Below are positions 1 through 9,524 of a DNA stretch of 64,000 bases, one piece after another. Within the stretch, counting starts at the first letter, position 1. The number at the start of each line of letters is the position of its first letter. Both the position numbers and the translations under genes were made by a program. The notes under the pieces were generated by a model. It was not told where the DNA came from. It searched no databases and saw only the letters and a list, made by a program, of their open reading frames with translations. The stretch is from Streptomyces actinomycinicus (lineage in GTDB: Bacteria; Actinomycetota; Actinomycetes; Streptomycetales; Streptomycetaceae): positions 540,765-604,764 of the forward strand of contig NZ_JAERRK010000003.1 in assembly GCF_016741775.1 (NCBI RefSeq), in the 5' to 3' direction.

Positions 1-1
1 G

Positions 2-769
2 GCCACGATCCAGGTGACGGCCGGCGGCGGCACGTCCACGCCCACGCCCACTCCCACCCCGACCCGTACGGCGACCCCGACGCACACGGCGACCCCCACC
101 GCGACCGGCGGCACCGGCCAGACCGACTTCACCGGCAAGGAGGTGCAGATCCCGTACGCCTGCAAGACCCCGATCGGCGACAAGAACGCCACCTCGCCGG
201 TGCAGATCAACGCGAGGAAGACCGGCGGGAGTTACGGCCTGACCGTGCAGTTCAAGAAGTCCGTGATGGACAGCCCCGCCGAGATCCCCAAGGACTCCGT
301 GAAGCCGTCCATGGAGGTGGCGCTGGGCGGCGCCGACAAGGGCACCGTGCACGTGGAGGGTCCGGCGAACGCGAGCCCCGTCAAGGCAGGCGACCCGATC
401 GAGATCCCCGACCTCACCGGTACCTACAAGCCCGGTGCGAGCGGCTCCTCGACGCTGTCCCCGGGCGTGCTGACGGTCAAGGCGCTCGGCACGACCACGA
501 CCTGCACGCCGGTGAAGACGGAGGTCTCGCTCACCCTGGACACCACGGAGCAGCCCGGCGGCGCGGCGGGCGGCACCTCGACCTCCGGCGGTTCGGCGTC
601 CGGCGGTTCGGCGTCCGGGACCTCCGGTACCACCGGTGACGACGGTGGCCTCGCCGAGACCGGCGCGAGCGGCCACGGAGCGCTGAAGGCCCTGGGCCTG
701 GTGGCGGGCACGGCGATCCTGCTGGGCGGCGCGGTGTTCACGTTCCTGCCGGGACGCAGGACGCGGTAG
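2..769 (+). CDS. LAETG-anchored surface protein, 5' end outside window
   Basis: Open frame from the window edge, so the N-terminus and any signal peptide are missing; the GTG at 14 is probably internal. The visible 255 residues start with a Thr-Pro stalk (repeated TPTPTPT and TATPTHT units), then a globular part of about 150 residues with two or three Cys, then a Gly/Ser/Thr spacer. The C-terminus is a classical sorting signal: LAETG, a hydrophobic segment (GLVAGTAILLGGAVF) and the basic tail GRRTR. Class E sortases of Streptomyces recognise LAXTG, so the protein is probably linked to peptidoglycan. The globular part has no function I recognise. Confidence 0.8.
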   Translation, partial: ATIQVTAGGGTSTPTPTPTPTRTATPTHTATPTATGGTGQTDFTGKEVQIPYACKTPIGDKNATSPVQINARKTGGSYGLTVQFKKSVMDSPAEIPKDSVKPSMEVALGGADKGTVHVEGPANASPVKAGDPIEIPDLTGTYKPGASGSSTLSPGVLTVKALGTTTTCTPVKTEVSLTLDTTEQPGGAAGGTSTSGGSASGGSASGTSGTTGDDGGLAETGASGHGALKALGLVAGTAILLGGAVFTFLPGRRTR

Positions 770-827
770 CCGGCCCACGCGCGCGGGGGCGGCGGTCTCC
801 GGTGCCGTCTCGCACACATCGGACCCC

Positions 828-903
828 CGCCCCCGGCGGGGCACCTCGCCCCCGGCGGGGCACCTCGCCCCCGGCGAGTCACCCCGCCCCCGGCGAGCCC
901 CGC
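828..903. repeat. 19-bp tandem repeat, four copies
   Basis: Four head-to-tail copies at 828-846, 847-865, 866-884 and 885-903, each starting CGCCCCCGGCG. The last two have diverged at their 3' halves. It lies in the convergent intergenic region between the surface protein gene and the peptide transporter. No coding sense is apparent. Confidence 0.75.
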
Positions 904-914
904 CGCACACGACG

Positions 915-952
915 AGAGGGCCGCCGCACCCGTGTGGGTGCGGCGGCCCTCT
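915..952. terminator. strong bidirectional hairpin
   Basis: A perfect 17-bp stem closes a GTGT loop (arms 915-931 and 936-952). It sits between convergent genes and could terminate both. As is usual in Streptomyces it has no long U-tract. Confidence 0.8.
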
Positions 953-999
953 TCCGGCCGAGGCTGAGGCCGAGCGCCCGGCTGAGGCCGAACGACCGG

Positions 1000-1077
1000 C
1001 GGACGTCGGGCAATCAGCGGACGCCGAGCGACCAGCGGACGTCGGACGTTTAAGCGATTAGTGGACGTCGCCCATCA
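1000..1077. repeat. degenerate 18-bp repeat derived from the transporter 3' end
   Basis: Units at 1000-1017, 1018-1035 and 1036-1053 start GCGGACGTCGG or a close variant. They resemble 1061-1077, which encodes the last residues of the transporter just before its stop. The pattern looks like repeated duplication of the gene's 3' end. Confidence 0.45.
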
Positions 1078-2596
1078 GCGACTTGACCTTCCGGCGGTAC
1101 ATCCACACCGCGAATCCGGCGAGGGCCGCGAGCAGCGCCTCACCGAAGACGGCGCCCTTGCCACCGAGGTCGACACCGGCGACGGCCGGGTTGGACAGCA
1201 GGCTGGTGACGGAGTCGCCCGCGGTGACCGCGAGGAACCACACGCCCATCATCTGGCTGGCGTACTTGGCCGGGGCCATCTTCGTCGTCACCGACAGGCC
1301 GACCGGCGACAGGCACAGCTCACCGACGGTCTGGATGAAGTAGATGCCGACCAGCCACATCGGGCTGACCGCGGTGCCGTTCGCCGCCATGGCCAGCGGG
1401 ACCAGGAAGAAGAAGAACGACACACCGATCAGGACCAGGCCCATCGAGAACTTCACGATGGTGCTGGGCTCCTTGCCCTTGCGGTTCAGCCACACCCAGA
1501 CCCAGGCGAAGACCGGCGCCAGCGCCATGATGAACAGCGGGTTCAGCGACTGGTACCAGGAGGTCGGGAAGTCGAAGCCGAGCATCGTGTGGGCGGCCTT
1601 GCCCTCACCGAACGCCTGGACCGTGGACGCGCCCTGGTCGTAGATCATCCAGAACACGGCGGCCGCGACGAAGAACCAGATGTAGCCGGTCATCTTCGAC
1701 TGCTCGGTGTCCGACAGGTCCTTGTCCCGCTTGATGCGCAGCAGCACGCCCGCCGGGATGACCAGACCGATGACGGTCAGCGGGATCATCGCCCAGTTCA
1801 GGGTGAAGTGGCCGGTGGCACCGACGACACCGTAGAAGACGGTGGCGATGATCAGCCAGGTCAGGCCCTTGCGCAGCCAGGAGGTGCGCTCCTCGGCCGT
1901 CAGCGGCTTGGGGACGACGTCGCTCTTCGGGTTCAGGTGGCGGGTGCCGAGCAGGAACGCGGCGAGGCCGATCGCCATGCCGACCGCGGCCATGCCGAAG
2001 CCGAGGTGCCAGTTGACCTTCTGGCCGACGGTGCCGATGGCCAGCGGGGCGAAGAAGGCACCCGCGTTGATGCCCATGTAGAAGATCGTGAAGCCACCGT
2101 CACGGCGCGGGTCGTCCGGACCGTCGTACAGGTGGCCGACCATCGTGGAGATGTTGGCCTTCAGCAGACCCGAACCGGCCGCGACCAGCGCGAGACCGGC
2201 GAAGAACGGCGCCTGGCCGCCGGGCAGCGCCAGCACGACGTGACCGGACATGATCGTGACGGCCGCGATGGCCACCGTCTTGCGCGGGCCCCAGACACGG
2301 TCGCCGAGCCAGCCGCCGGGCATGGCGAGCAGGTACACCATCGCCGAGTAGACGGAGACGATCACCGTGGTGGTGGCCACGTCCATGGCCAGGCCGCCGC
2401 CCATGCTGTGCTTGCCGGCGTCAGGGCCACCGGAGAGCAGGTAGACGGTGAGCAGGGCCTTCATGCCGTAGTAGGAGAACCGCTCCCACATCTCCGTCAT
2501 GAAGAGGGTGGCCAGTCCGCGGGGGTGGCCGAAGAAGGACTTCTCGGAACCGGGGGTGCCCGGGCGGACCGAGGCCTTCGTCAGGCTGGACGCCAT
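1058..2596 (-). CDS. POT-family proton-coupled oligopeptide transporter
   Basis: A 512-residue integral membrane protein of the proton-dependent oligopeptide transporter (PTR2/DtpT) family, which imports di- and tripeptides by proton symport. The N-terminus has the family signature around MTEMWERFSYYGMKALL, in which the ExxERF-type motif couples protons to transport. About 14 hydrophobic helices follow, with the second signature near FTIFYMGINAGAF. I placed the start at 2596 (MASSLTKASV) rather than further upstream, because AAGGAA lies eight bases before this ATG and the upstream extension is Arg/Pro-rich and unlike the family. Monocistronic; it ends against a hairpin and repeats. Confidence 0.93.
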   Translation of the reverse strand: MASSLTKASVRPGTPGSEKSFFGHPRGLATLFMTEMWERFSYYGMKALLTVYLLSGGPDAGKHSMGGGLAMDVATTTVIVSVYSAMVYLLAMPGGWLGDRVWGPRKTVAIAAVTIMSGHVVLALPGGQAPFFAGLALVAAGSGLLKANISTMVGHLYDGPDDPRRDGGFTIFYMGINAGAFFAPLAIGTVGQKVNWHLGFGMAAVGMAIGLAAFLLGTRHLNPKSDVVPKPLTAEERTSWLRKGLTWLIIATVFYGVVGATGHFTLNWAMIPLTVIGLVIPAGVLLRIKRDKDLSDTEQSKMTGYIWFFVAAAVFWMIYDQGASTVQAFGEGKAAHTMLGFDFPTSWYQSLNPLFIMALAPVFAWVWVWLNRKGKEPSTIVKFSMGLVLIGVSFFFFLVPLAMAANGTAVSPMWLVGIYFIQTVGELCLSPVGLSVTTKMAPAKYASQMMGVWFLAVTAGDSVTSLLSNPAVAGVDLGGKGAVFGEALLAALAGFAVWMYRRKVKSLMGDVH

Positions 2597-3086
2597 GGTC
2601 GTTCCTTGCTGGTCGGGACGCGCGGTTGGAGCGTCGCGCGCCCGGTGGGGGTGCGGCCGGCACCGGCAAGGTCGGTCGTCCACCCCACGCCCAGGGGGAG
2701 TCCGCTCCGGATCGCGGAGCGGTGGACGGCGACCACCGGGATCCACGCCCAGGACGCGTCACTGCGTCCGGAGCCCGGCCAGAGGTCATTCCTTTCAAGG
2801 CTGATCTTGGTCAGCCCGCACACAAAAGAGACCTTCAGCGTCCACTGCCCGCCAAAGGTCCCCGGTGTACTACAGGCGTTCAGGTCACCATACGGCAGGA
2901 CACTGCCGGATATGGAAGGACTTGAGACGGGGATCACAGGTGTCGCGGGAACCGCGCAACGGGATTCGAAGGTCCCCCCTACGATCGCATCCCCAGGTCA
3001 ATGGTTCGTACCAGCAGGGGCGAAGGTAAGAATCCGCGCAACCGATCACACCCCGGCACCGCGCACGGGCGGACTACCATCACCTC
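2597..3086. other. 490-bp divergent intergenic region
   Basis: Separates the leftward transporter from the rightward two-component genes and should hold the promoters of both. I see no convincing ORF. Except for the -10-like box at 3075-3080, I cannot assign individual elements. Confidence 0.6.
3075..3080 (+). promoter_or_regulatory. -10-like box for a leaderless response-regulator transcript
   Basis: TACCAT ends six bases before the ATG at 3087, and no Shine-Dalgarno sequence is present. This is the usual layout of leaderless actinobacterial transcripts, with transcription starting at the A of the start codon. No clear -35 box is visible. Confidence 0.4.
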
Positions 3087-3764
3087 ATGACCCGTGTACT
3101 GCTCGCCGAGGACGACGCGTCCATCTCGGAGCCGCTGGCCCGCGCCCTGCGCCGCGAAGGTTACGAGGTCGAGGTGCGCGAGGACGGACCCGCCGCGCTC
3201 GACGCCGGAATGCAGGGCGGCGTCGATCTGGTCGTGCTGGACCTGGGCCTGCCCGGCATGGACGGCCTGGAGGTCGCCCGCCGGCTGCGTGCCGACGGCC
3301 ACACCGTGCCGATCCTCATCCTGACCGCGCGGGCCGACGAGGTGGACACCGTCGTCGGTCTGGACGCGGGCGCCGACGACTACGTCACCAAGCCCTTCCG
3401 GCTCGCCGAACTGCTCGCCCGGGTCCGGGCCCTGCTCCGGCGCGGCGCCGCGGAGCCGCAGCAGCCGCCGGCCACCCACGGGGTGCGGATCGACGTCGAG
3501 TCGCACCGGGCCTGGATGGGCGACGAGGAACTCCAGCTCACGGCCAAGGAGTTCGACCTGCTGCGGGTGCTGGTGCGGGACGCCGGCCGTGTGGTGACCC
3601 GGGACCAGCTGATGCGCGAGGTCTGGGACACCACATGGTGGTCGTCGACCAAGACCCTCGACATGCACATCTCCTGGCTCCGCAAGAAGCTGGGCGACGA
3701 CGCGGCGAACCCCCGGTACATCGCGACGGTACGCGGCGTGGGCTTCCGCTTCGAGAAGAGCTGA
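3087..3764 (+). CDS. OmpR/PhoB-type response regulator
   Basis: 225 residues. The N-terminal receiver domain (about 1-115) has the acidic pocket AEDD near residues 7-10, the phospho-acceptor Asp52 in VVLDLGLPG and the conserved Lys of YVTKPF near 102. The C-terminal winged-helix DNA-binding domain (about 130-225) ends with the family pattern around YIATVRGVGFRF. The histidine kinase gene follows after 35 bases, so the two form an operon and a cognate pair. The regulated genes cannot be read from this window. Confidence 0.95.
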   Translation: MTRVLLAEDDASISEPLARALRREGYEVEVREDGPAALDAGMQGGVDLVVLDLGLPGMDGLEVARRLRADGHTVPILILTARADEVDTVVGLDAGADDYVTKPFRLAELLARVRALLRRGAAEPQQPPATHGVRIDVESHRAWMGDEELQLTAKEFDLLRVLVRDAGRVVTRDQLMREVWDTTWWSSTKTLDMHISWLRKKLGDDAANPRYIATVRGVGFRFEKS

Positions 3765-3799
3765 GTCCGGCTCCCGGCACGCACCTCAGGTAACAACCC

Positions 3800-5071
3800 A
3801 TGCGCCGACGTCTCATCCAGTCCACCCTCGCCGTCGTCCTCGTGGTGATCGCCGTCTTCGGCGTCTCCCTGGTGATCGTCGAGTCACGGACGATCAGCAA
3901 CAGCGCCCAGGAACGGGTGGATTCCGAGGCGGTGCGGCTGGCCAGCATCGTGGACAGCCGGATCATCGCCGCCGAGAACGTCAACGCGGACGTGCTGCGC
4001 AACCCGGTCAGCAAGGATCAGTACGCGGTGATCCGCATGCCCGGCCGCGCCCCCATCGAGATCGGCTCCAAGCCGGAGGGCGACGTCATCCACGCCACCC
4101 AGAGGGGCGAGGAGGGTGAGACCGTCACCGTGCAGGAGCCCCGCTCCGCGGTGACCCGCGAGGTCGGCCGCACCCTGCTGATCATCGGCCTGGTGGCCCT
4201 GCTCGCCGTGGTCGCCGCCGTGCTGCTCGCCGTACGGCAGGCCAACCGCCTGGCCTCCCCGCTGACCGACCTCGCGGAGACCGCGGAGCGGCTCGGCTCA
4301 GGCGACCCGCGCCCGCGGCACAAGCGGTACGGCGTACCCGAGCTGGACCGGGTCGCCGACGTGCTGGACTCCTCGGCCGAGCGGATCGGCCGCATGCTGA
4401 CCGCCGAGCGGCGCCTCGCGGCCGACGCCTCCCACCAGCTGCGCACGCCGCTGACCGCGCTGTCCATGCGGCTGGAGGAGATCACCCTCACCGACGACCC
4501 GGACACGGTGAAGGAGGAGGCGACCATCGCGCTGACGCAGGTCGAGCGGCTGACGGACGTCGTGCAGCGGCTGCTGACCAACTCCCGCGACCCGCGCACC
4601 GGCTCCGCCGTCACCTTCGACCTCGACGAGGTCATCCAGCAGCAGCTCGCCGAGTGGCGGCCCGCCTACCGCAACGTCGGCCGGGCGATCGTCAGCTCCG
4701 GCAAACGGCACCTGACGGCCGTGGGCACGCCGGGCGCGGTCGCCCAGGTGCTGGCCGCGCTGATCGAGAACTCGCTCATGCACGGCGGCGGCACCGTCGC
4801 CCTGCGCACCCGGGTCACCGGCAACCAGGCCGTGATCGAGGTCACCGACGAGGGCGCCGGGGTGCCGGCCGACCTCGGTGCGCGGATCTTCGAGCGCACG
4901 ATCAGCGGACGGAACTCCACGGGCATCGGCCTGGCCGTCGCCCGTGACCTCGCGGAGGCCGACGGCGGCCGGCTGGAACTGCTCCAGGCCCAGCCCCCGG
5001 TCTTCGGCCTGTTCCTCTCGCGCACGGCCCCGGCCCGCAAGTCGGACGAGAGCCGGCCGACGGTCCGCTGA
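3800..5071 (+). CDS. membrane sensor histidine kinase
   Basis: 423 residues. Two transmembrane helices (about 8-27 and 124-146) flank an extracytoplasmic sensor domain of roughly 95 residues. A HAMP-like segment follows, then a dimerisation domain with the phospho-accepting His212 in ADASHQLRTPLTAL, and an ATPase domain with the N box near IENSLMHGGG and Gly-rich loops near DEGAGVP and TGIGLAV. It should phosphorylate the regulator encoded immediately upstream. The sensor domain shows no ligand-binding motif I recognise. Confidence 0.94.
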   Translation: MRRRLIQSTLAVVLVVIAVFGVSLVIVESRTISNSAQERVDSEAVRLASIVDSRIIAAENVNADVLRNPVSKDQYAVIRMPGRAPIEIGSKPEGDVIHATQRGEEGETVTVQEPRSAVTREVGRTLLIIGLVALLAVVAAVLLAVRQANRLASPLTDLAETAERLGSGDPRPRHKRYGVPELDRVADVLDSSAERIGRMLTAERRLAADASHQLRTPLTALSMRLEEITLTDDPDTVKEEATIALTQVERLTDVVQRLLTNSRDPRTGSAVTFDLDEVIQQQLAEWRPAYRNVGRAIVSSGKRHLTAVGTPGAVAQVLAALIENSLMHGGGTVALRTRVTGNQAVIEVTDEGAGVPADLGARIFERTISGRNSTGIGLAVARDLAEADGGRLELLQAQPPVFGLFLSRTAPARKSDESRPTVR

Positions 5072-5214
5072 GCGCCCGGCCCGGCCCGGTTCCGACCGAC
5101 CGGCCGCCCGGTGCGGGACCGGCGGGAAGGGGACTGGCGGGGTGGGACCGGCAGGGGCAGAACCGGTGGGGCCGGGACGGGCAGGGTCAGGACCGGTGGG
5201 CCGGAACCGGCAGG

Positions 5215-5736
5215 TCAGGGCACGCGCTGCTTCGGCGCCGGCTGCTTGCGCTCCGGCTGCTTCCGCTCCGGCTTCTTCGCCTCGGCCGCGAGGATCGACT
5301 CCGCCTCCCGGGCGGGCAGCGCCCGGAACACCCAGCTGCGGTACGACCAGAACCGGAACAGGGTCGCGACGCCGATGCCGACGAACTTGAAGACGTTGCT
5401 CTGCAGCGGGCTGTCCCAGCCGAAGCCGTAGGTCGCCAGGTACAGCACACCGTTCTCGATCACCAGACCGACCGCGCTGAACAGCAGGAACAGCGTGAGT
5501 TCCTTGGTGCGCCCGCTCTTGTCGCGGTCCCGGTACGTCCAGTAACGGAAGCCGACGTAGTTGAAGACGATGGCCACGACGGTCGCGATGATGCTGGCGC
5601 GCACCACCGGCAGGTCGGAGACGTGCCGGACCAGGTTGAACACGCCGAGATTGACGAGGACGCCCGCGCCGCCGACGGCTCCGAATTTGGCCACCTCGCG
5701 AACGAGCCGTTGCAGCCCCGAGGAACGAGGTTCCAT
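5215..5736 (-). CDS. GtrA-like membrane protein
   Basis: 173 residues with four predicted membrane helices, matching the GtrA/DPMS family. Members are thought to help move polyprenyl-linked sugars across the membrane or to assist a cell-surface glycosyltransferase. The family pattern is visible in the first helix (KFGAVGGAGVLVNLGVF) and in FVGIGVATLFRFWSYRSWVF near the end. The C-terminus is a hydrophilic tail with the repeat KPERKQPERKQPAPKQ, beyond the usual family length. The many envelope glycosylation genes in this window fit that role, but its substrate is unknown. Confidence 0.85.
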   Translation of the reverse strand: MEPRSSGLQRLVREVAKFGAVGGAGVLVNLGVFNLVRHVSDLPVVRASIIATVVAIVFNYVGFRYWTYRDRDKSGRTKELTLFLLFSAVGLVIENGVLYLATYGFGWDSPLQSNVFKFVGIGVATLFRFWSYRSWVFRALPAREAESILAAEAKKPERKQPERKQPAPKQRVP

Positions 5737-5907
5737 GGCTGTGCAGCTCCCGTCGGTAGGTTTCCGTCAACCCCGCCATGCTAGCCGCGCCGGGCCGCCG
5801 CTGCCTGTGGACCTGGCCACGGCCGGGAAACGGGTCGGAAAGAGCCGGGAAAGCGCTGGGTAAGAGAGTGCGAGAGGGCGGCGATCCGGCCGCCCCGGCG
5901 TGGCCGA

Positions 5908-5913
5908 TACGCT
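5908..5913 (+). promoter_or_regulatory. -10-like box for a leaderless purK transcript
   Basis: TACGCT lies six bases before the GTG at 5920, and no Shine-Dalgarno sequence separates them. This spacing predicts transcription starting at the first base of the start codon. Confidence 0.45.
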
Positions 5914-5919
5914 AGGGGT

Positions 5920-7059
5920 GTGACGTTCCCGGTAGTCGGCATGGTCGGCGGGGGGCAGCTCGCGCGTATGACGCACGAAGCGGGCATCCCGTTGGGCATC
6001 AGGTTCAAGCTCCTCAGTGACACCCCTCAGGATTCCGCGGCGCAGGTCGTGAGCGATGTCGTCATCGGCGACTATCGCGATCTGGACACGCTGCGTGAAT
6101 TCGCGCGCGGTTGCGATGTGATCACCTTCGATCACGAACATGTACCCACCGAGCACCTCAGGGCTCTGGAAGCGGACGGCATCCCCGTCCGTCCCGGGCC
6201 CGACGCCCTGGTGCACGCCCAGGACAAGGGCGTGATGCGGGCGAAGCTCGACGCGATCGGCATCCCGTGCCCGCGGCACCGGATCGTCGCCGATCCGCAG
6301 GACGTCGCCGCGTTCGCGGCCGAGGGCGAGGGCTTCCCGGTCGTCCTCAAGACCGTCCGCGGCGGCTACGACGGCAAGGGCGTCTGGGTCGTCGAATCCG
6401 TCGAGGAGGCCGCCGAGCCGTTCAGGGCGGGCGTCCCGGTCCTCGCCGAGGAGAAGGTCGACTACGTCCGCGAGCTGGCGGCCAACGTCGTACGCTCCCC
6501 GCACGGCCAGGCCGTCGCCTACCCGGTGGTCGAGTCCCAGCAGGTCGGCGGCGTCTGCGACACCGTGATAGCCCCCGCGCCCGGACTCTCCGAGGACCTG
6601 GCCCTGCACGCCGAGCAGATGGCCCTGACCATCGCCAAGGAACTGGGCGTCGTCGGCCACCTCGCCGTGGAGCTGTTCCAGACCCGCGACGGCCGCGTCC
6701 TCGTCAACGAGCTGGCGATGCGCCCGCACAACTCCGGCCACTGGACCATGGACGGCGCGATCACCTCGCAGTTCGCCAACCACGTCCGCGCGGTCCTGGA
6801 CCTGCCCCTGGGCGACCCGCGCCCGCGCGCCAGGTGGACCGTCATGGTGAACGTCCTCGGCGGCGACTACCCGGACATGTACTCCGCCTACTTGCACTGC
6901 ATGGCCCGCGACCCCAAGCTCAAGATCCACATGTATGGCAAGGACGTCAAGCCCGGCCGCAAGGTCGGACACGTCAACACCTACGGCGACGACCTGGACG
7001 ACGTGCTGGAGCGCGCCCGTCACGCAGCCGGCTACCTGAGAGGCACGATCACCGAATGA
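5920..7059 (+). CDS. purK: 5-(carboxyamino)imidazole ribonucleotide synthase
   Basis: 379 residues, ATP-grasp family. PurK makes N5-CAIR from AIR, bicarbonate and ATP in de novo purine synthesis. The N-terminal nucleotide-binding fold begins [13 protein letters not shown]. The ATP-grasp core follows, with [16 protein letters not shown] as the Gly-rich loop and [25 protein letters not shown] carrying the metal-binding residues. GTG start with a -10-like box directly upstream (leaderless). The stop codon overlaps the purE start as ATGA, so the two are translationally coupled, as expected for consecutive enzymes. Confidence 0.97.
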   Translation: MTFPVVGMVGGGQLARMTHEAGIPLGIRFKLLSDTPQDSAAQVVSDVVIGDYRDLDTLREFARGCDVITFDHEHVPTEHLRALEADGIPVRPGPDALVHAQDKGVMRAKLDAIGIPCPRHRIVADPQDVAAFAAEGEGFPVVLKTVRGGYDGKGVWVVESVEEAAEPFRAGVPVLAEEKVDYVRELAANVVRSPHGQAVAYPVVESQQVGGVCDTVIAPAPGLSEDLALHAEQMALTIAKELGVVGHLAVELFQTRDGRVLVNELAMRPHNSGHWTMDGAITSQFANHVRAVLDLPLGDPRPRARWTVMVNVLGGDYPDMYSAYLHCMARDPKLKIHMYGKDVKPGRKVGHVNTYGDDLDDVLERARHAAGYLRGTITE

Positions 7060-7580
7060 GCCCTGTTGTTGGCATCGTCATGGGGTCGGACTCCGACTGG
7101 CCCGTCATGGAGGCCGCCGCCAAGGCCCTGGACGAGTTCGAGATCCCCTACGAGGTCGACGTCGTCTCCGCGCACCGCATGCCGCGCGAGATGATCACGT
7201 ACGGGGAGCAGGCCGCCGACCGCGGCCTGAAGGTGATCATCGCCGGTGCGGGCGGCGCCGCCCACCTGCCCGGCATGCTCGCCTCCGTCACCCCGCTGCC
7301 CGTCATCGGCGTGCCCGTGCCGCTGAAGTACCTCGACGGCATGGACTCCCTGCTGTCGATCGTGCAGATGCCGGCCGGCGTCCCGGTCGCCACGGTCTCC
7401 GTCGCCGGCGCCCGCAACGCAGGTCTCCTCGCGGCCCGGATGCTCGCCGCGCACGACGAGGACCTGTCGCACCGGATGCGCGACTTCCTGCAGGACCTCA
7501 ACGACCAGGCCACCGAGAAGGGCAAGCGGCTGCGCTCCAAGGTCGAGGGCGCGGGCAGCGGCTTCGGCTTCGGGAAGTGA
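7056..7580 (+). CDS. purE: N5-carboxyaminoimidazole ribonucleotide mutase
   Basis: 174 residues, class I PurE. It converts N5-CAIR, the PurK product, to CAIR. The family signature [13 protein letters not shown] is at the N-terminus, followed by SAHRMP with the catalytic His, and [11 protein letters not shown]. It is followed by a Gly/Phe-rich C-terminal tail. The start overlaps the purK stop by four bases, and its own stop overlaps the GTG of the dipeptidase gene, making a tightly coupled three-gene operon. Confidence 0.97.
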   Translation: MSPVVGIVMGSDSDWPVMEAAAKALDEFEIPYEVDVVSAHRMPREMITYGEQAADRGLKVIIAGAGGAAHLPGMLASVTPLPVIGVPVPLKYLDGMDSLLSIVQMPAGVPVATVSVAGARNAGLLAARMLAAHDEDLSHRMRDFLQDLNDQATEKGKRLRSKVEGAGSGFGFGK

Positions 7581-8764
7581 CCGCCGTGGCCGACCTGGAC
7601 GAAGCACGCGCACTGCTGCGCGAGTTCCCGGTGGTCGACGGGCACAACGACCTGCCCTGGGCGCTGCGCAAGCAGGCCGGCTACGACCTGGACGCGCTGG
7701 ACATCGCCGGGGACCGGCACGAGCACCTGCACACCGACATCCCGCGCCTGCGCGAGGGCGGCGTGGGCGCCCAGTACTGGTCGGTGTACGTGCCCTGCGA
7801 GCAGCCGGATCCGGTCGCGGCCACCCTGGAACAGATCGACTGCGTCCGGCGGCTGCTGACCCGCTACGCCGCGGACCTGGCGCCCGCCCTGACCGCCGCC
7901 GGCATGGAGGCGGCCCGCCGGGACGGCCGCATCGCCTCCCTGATGGGCGCCGAGGGCGGCCACTCCATCGCCAACTCCCTCGGCACCCTGCGCGGCCTGC
8001 ACGCGCTCGGCGTGCGCTACATGACGCTCACCCACAACTCCAACGTGGACTGGGCCGACTCCGCGACCGACGAGCCGAGCACGGGCGGCCTGTCCGCCTT
8101 CGGCCGCGAGGTCGTGGCGGAGATGAACCGCCTCGGCATGCTCGTCGACCTCTCGCACGTGGCGGCCACGACGATGCGGGACGCGCTGGACGCCACCTCC
8201 GCGCCGGTGATCTTCTCGCACTCCTCCGCGCGGGCGGTGTGCGACCACCCCCGCAACATCCCCGACGACGTCCTGGAGCGGCTGCCCGCCAACGGCGGCG
8301 TCGCGATGGTGACGTTCGTGCCGAAGTTCGTGCTCCAGGCGGCGGTGGAGTGGACGGCCGCGGCGGACGAGAACATGCGCGCCCACGGCCTGCACCACCT
8401 GGACACCAGCCCCGAGGCCATGAAGATCCACCGGGCCTTCGAGGAGCGCACCCCGCGCCCCGTCGCCACGGTGTCCACGGTCGCGGACCACCTGGACCAC
8501 ATGCGCGAGGCGGCCGGCATCGACCACCTGGGCATAGGCGGCGACTACGACGGCACCGCGTTCACCCCGGACGGCCTGAACGACGTCTCCGGCTACCCCA
8601 ACCTCCTCGCCGAGCTGCTCGACCGCGGCTGGTCCAGGACCGACCTGGCCAAGCTGACCTGGCAGAACGCGGTACGGGTGCTGGGCGCCGCGGAGGACGT
8701 GGCCCGGGACCTCCAGGCCACCCGCGCCCCGTCCCTCGCCACCATCGAGGCACTCGACGGCTGA
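7577..8764 (+). CDS. zinc dipeptidase, peptidase M19 (renal dipeptidase family)
   Basis: 395 residues. Members hydrolyse dipeptides, including some D-amino-acid substrates, with a binuclear zinc site. All expected ligands are visible: DGHNDLPW (His and Asp), the bridging Glu in MGAEGGH, LTHNSN, DLSHVAA, FSHSSAR and the GGDYDG Asp. The GTG start overlaps the purE stop; a second GTG nine bases further in is an alternative. The link to purine synthesis is unclear and may only reflect coupled transcription. The gene at 9525 is a degenerate paralogue. Confidence 0.93.
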   Translation: MTAVADLDEARALLREFPVVDGHNDLPWALRKQAGYDLDALDIAGDRHEHLHTDIPRLREGGVGAQYWSVYVPCEQPDPVAATLEQIDCVRRLLTRYAADLAPALTAAGMEAARRDGRIASLMGAEGGHSIANSLGTLRGLHALGVRYMTLTHNSNVDWADSATDEPSTGGLSAFGREVVAEMNRLGMLVDLSHVAATTMRDALDATSAPVIFSHSSARAVCDHPRNIPDDVLERLPANGGVAMVTFVPKFVLQAAVEWTAAADENMRAHGLHHLDTSPEAMKIHRAFEERTPRPVATVSTVADHLDHMREAAGIDHLGIGGDYDGTAFTPDGLNDVSGYPNLLAELLDRGWSRTDLAKLTWQNAVRVLGAAEDVARDLQATRAPSLATIEALDG

Positions 8765-8811
8765 TCAACGGGGGCGGGGTGCCCGGCTCAGCCGTACGCC
8801 CCGCCCACGCA

Positions 8812-8910
8812 GCAGCCCCGCGAACGGCACGGCGCCCCGCCCAGGTGGCAGCCCCGCGAACGGCACGACGCCCGCCCACGTGGCAGCCGTAGTGCGCCCC
8901 GCCCACGTAC
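8812..8910. repeat. 35/36-bp tandem repeat, about 2.8 copies
   Basis: Copies at 8812-8847 and 8848-8882 each start GCAGCCCCGCGAACGGCACG; a truncated, diverged third covers 8883-8910. It lies just downstream of the dipeptidase stop and appears non-coding. Confidence 0.7.
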
Positions 8911-8940
8911 CGGGCACACCGCGGGCCCCACGCCCCCCGG

Positions 8941-8978
8941 GGCGACGACCGCCGGCGGTGAGGCCGGCGGTCGTCGCC
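8941..8978. terminator. hairpin terminator of the pur-dipeptidase operon
   Basis: A perfect 16-bp stem (GGCGACGACCGCCGGC and its complement) closes the loop GGTGAG. It lies about 180 bases after the dipeptidase stop and before the MerR gene. Confidence 0.8.
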
Positions 8979-9036
8979 CCGTCATGTCCGTACGGTAGAA
9001 CGTGACCCCGGTGTCGGATTCAACTCCGGAGGTCGC

Positions 9037-9396
9037 ATGAGAATCGGTGAACTGGCCCGGCGCACCGCCGTCAGCGAGCGCTCCCTGCGCTACTACGAGA
9101 CGCAAGGGCTGCTGACCAGCGACCGCACCCCCGGCGGACACCGCGACTACCCCGAAGCGGCCGTCGACCGGGTCGTCCGGATCCAGGAACTGTACGCGGC
9201 CGGGCTCAACAGCGACCGGATCCGCCAGTTGCTGCCCTGCATGCGGGACCAGGACGGCGGCCCCTCCGCGATCGCCACCCCCCGGCTCGTCGACGTGCTC
9301 GCCGCCGAACGCGACCGCATCGACCGCATGATCGCCGATCTCGTGCGTTCCCGGGACACGCTGGACGAGGTGATCCGCACCGCCCGCCGGCCCTGA
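9037..9396 (+). CDS. MerR-family transcriptional regulator
   Basis: 119 residues. The N-terminal winged helix has the MerR signature IGELARRTAVSERSLRYYE, then the second wing HRDYPEAAVDRV, then a coiled-coil dimerisation helix (about 85-115). A GGAGG box precedes the ATG. The single Cys in QLLPCMRD is not part of a recognisable metal-binding pattern, so the effector is unknown. MerR dimers usually act on divergent or nearby promoters; the dipeptidase-like gene 128 bases downstream is a possible target. Confidence 0.9.
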   Translation: MRIGELARRTAVSERSLRYYETQGLLTSDRTPGGHRDYPEAAVDRVVRIQELYAAGLNSDRIRQLLPCMRDQDGGPSAIATPRLVDVLAAERDRIDRMIADLVRSRDTLDEVIRTARRP

Positions 9397-9524
9397 CCGG
9401 TGTACCCCGAACGCACCGTTCACCAGGAACCGTCCCCCGCTCCGTGCGAACGTTTTCGGTACGCCAGCCACAGCCCGCCGTAGCTCACGACCGACGTAGC
9501 CCACGACGACGTACGGAGCCCGCC

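Noticed and set aside
1061..3793. A 910-codon plus-strand ORF across the transporter and response regulator
   Set aside because: Composition is Arg/Gln/His/Asp-rich without domains; it is the shadow of the minus-strand transporter.
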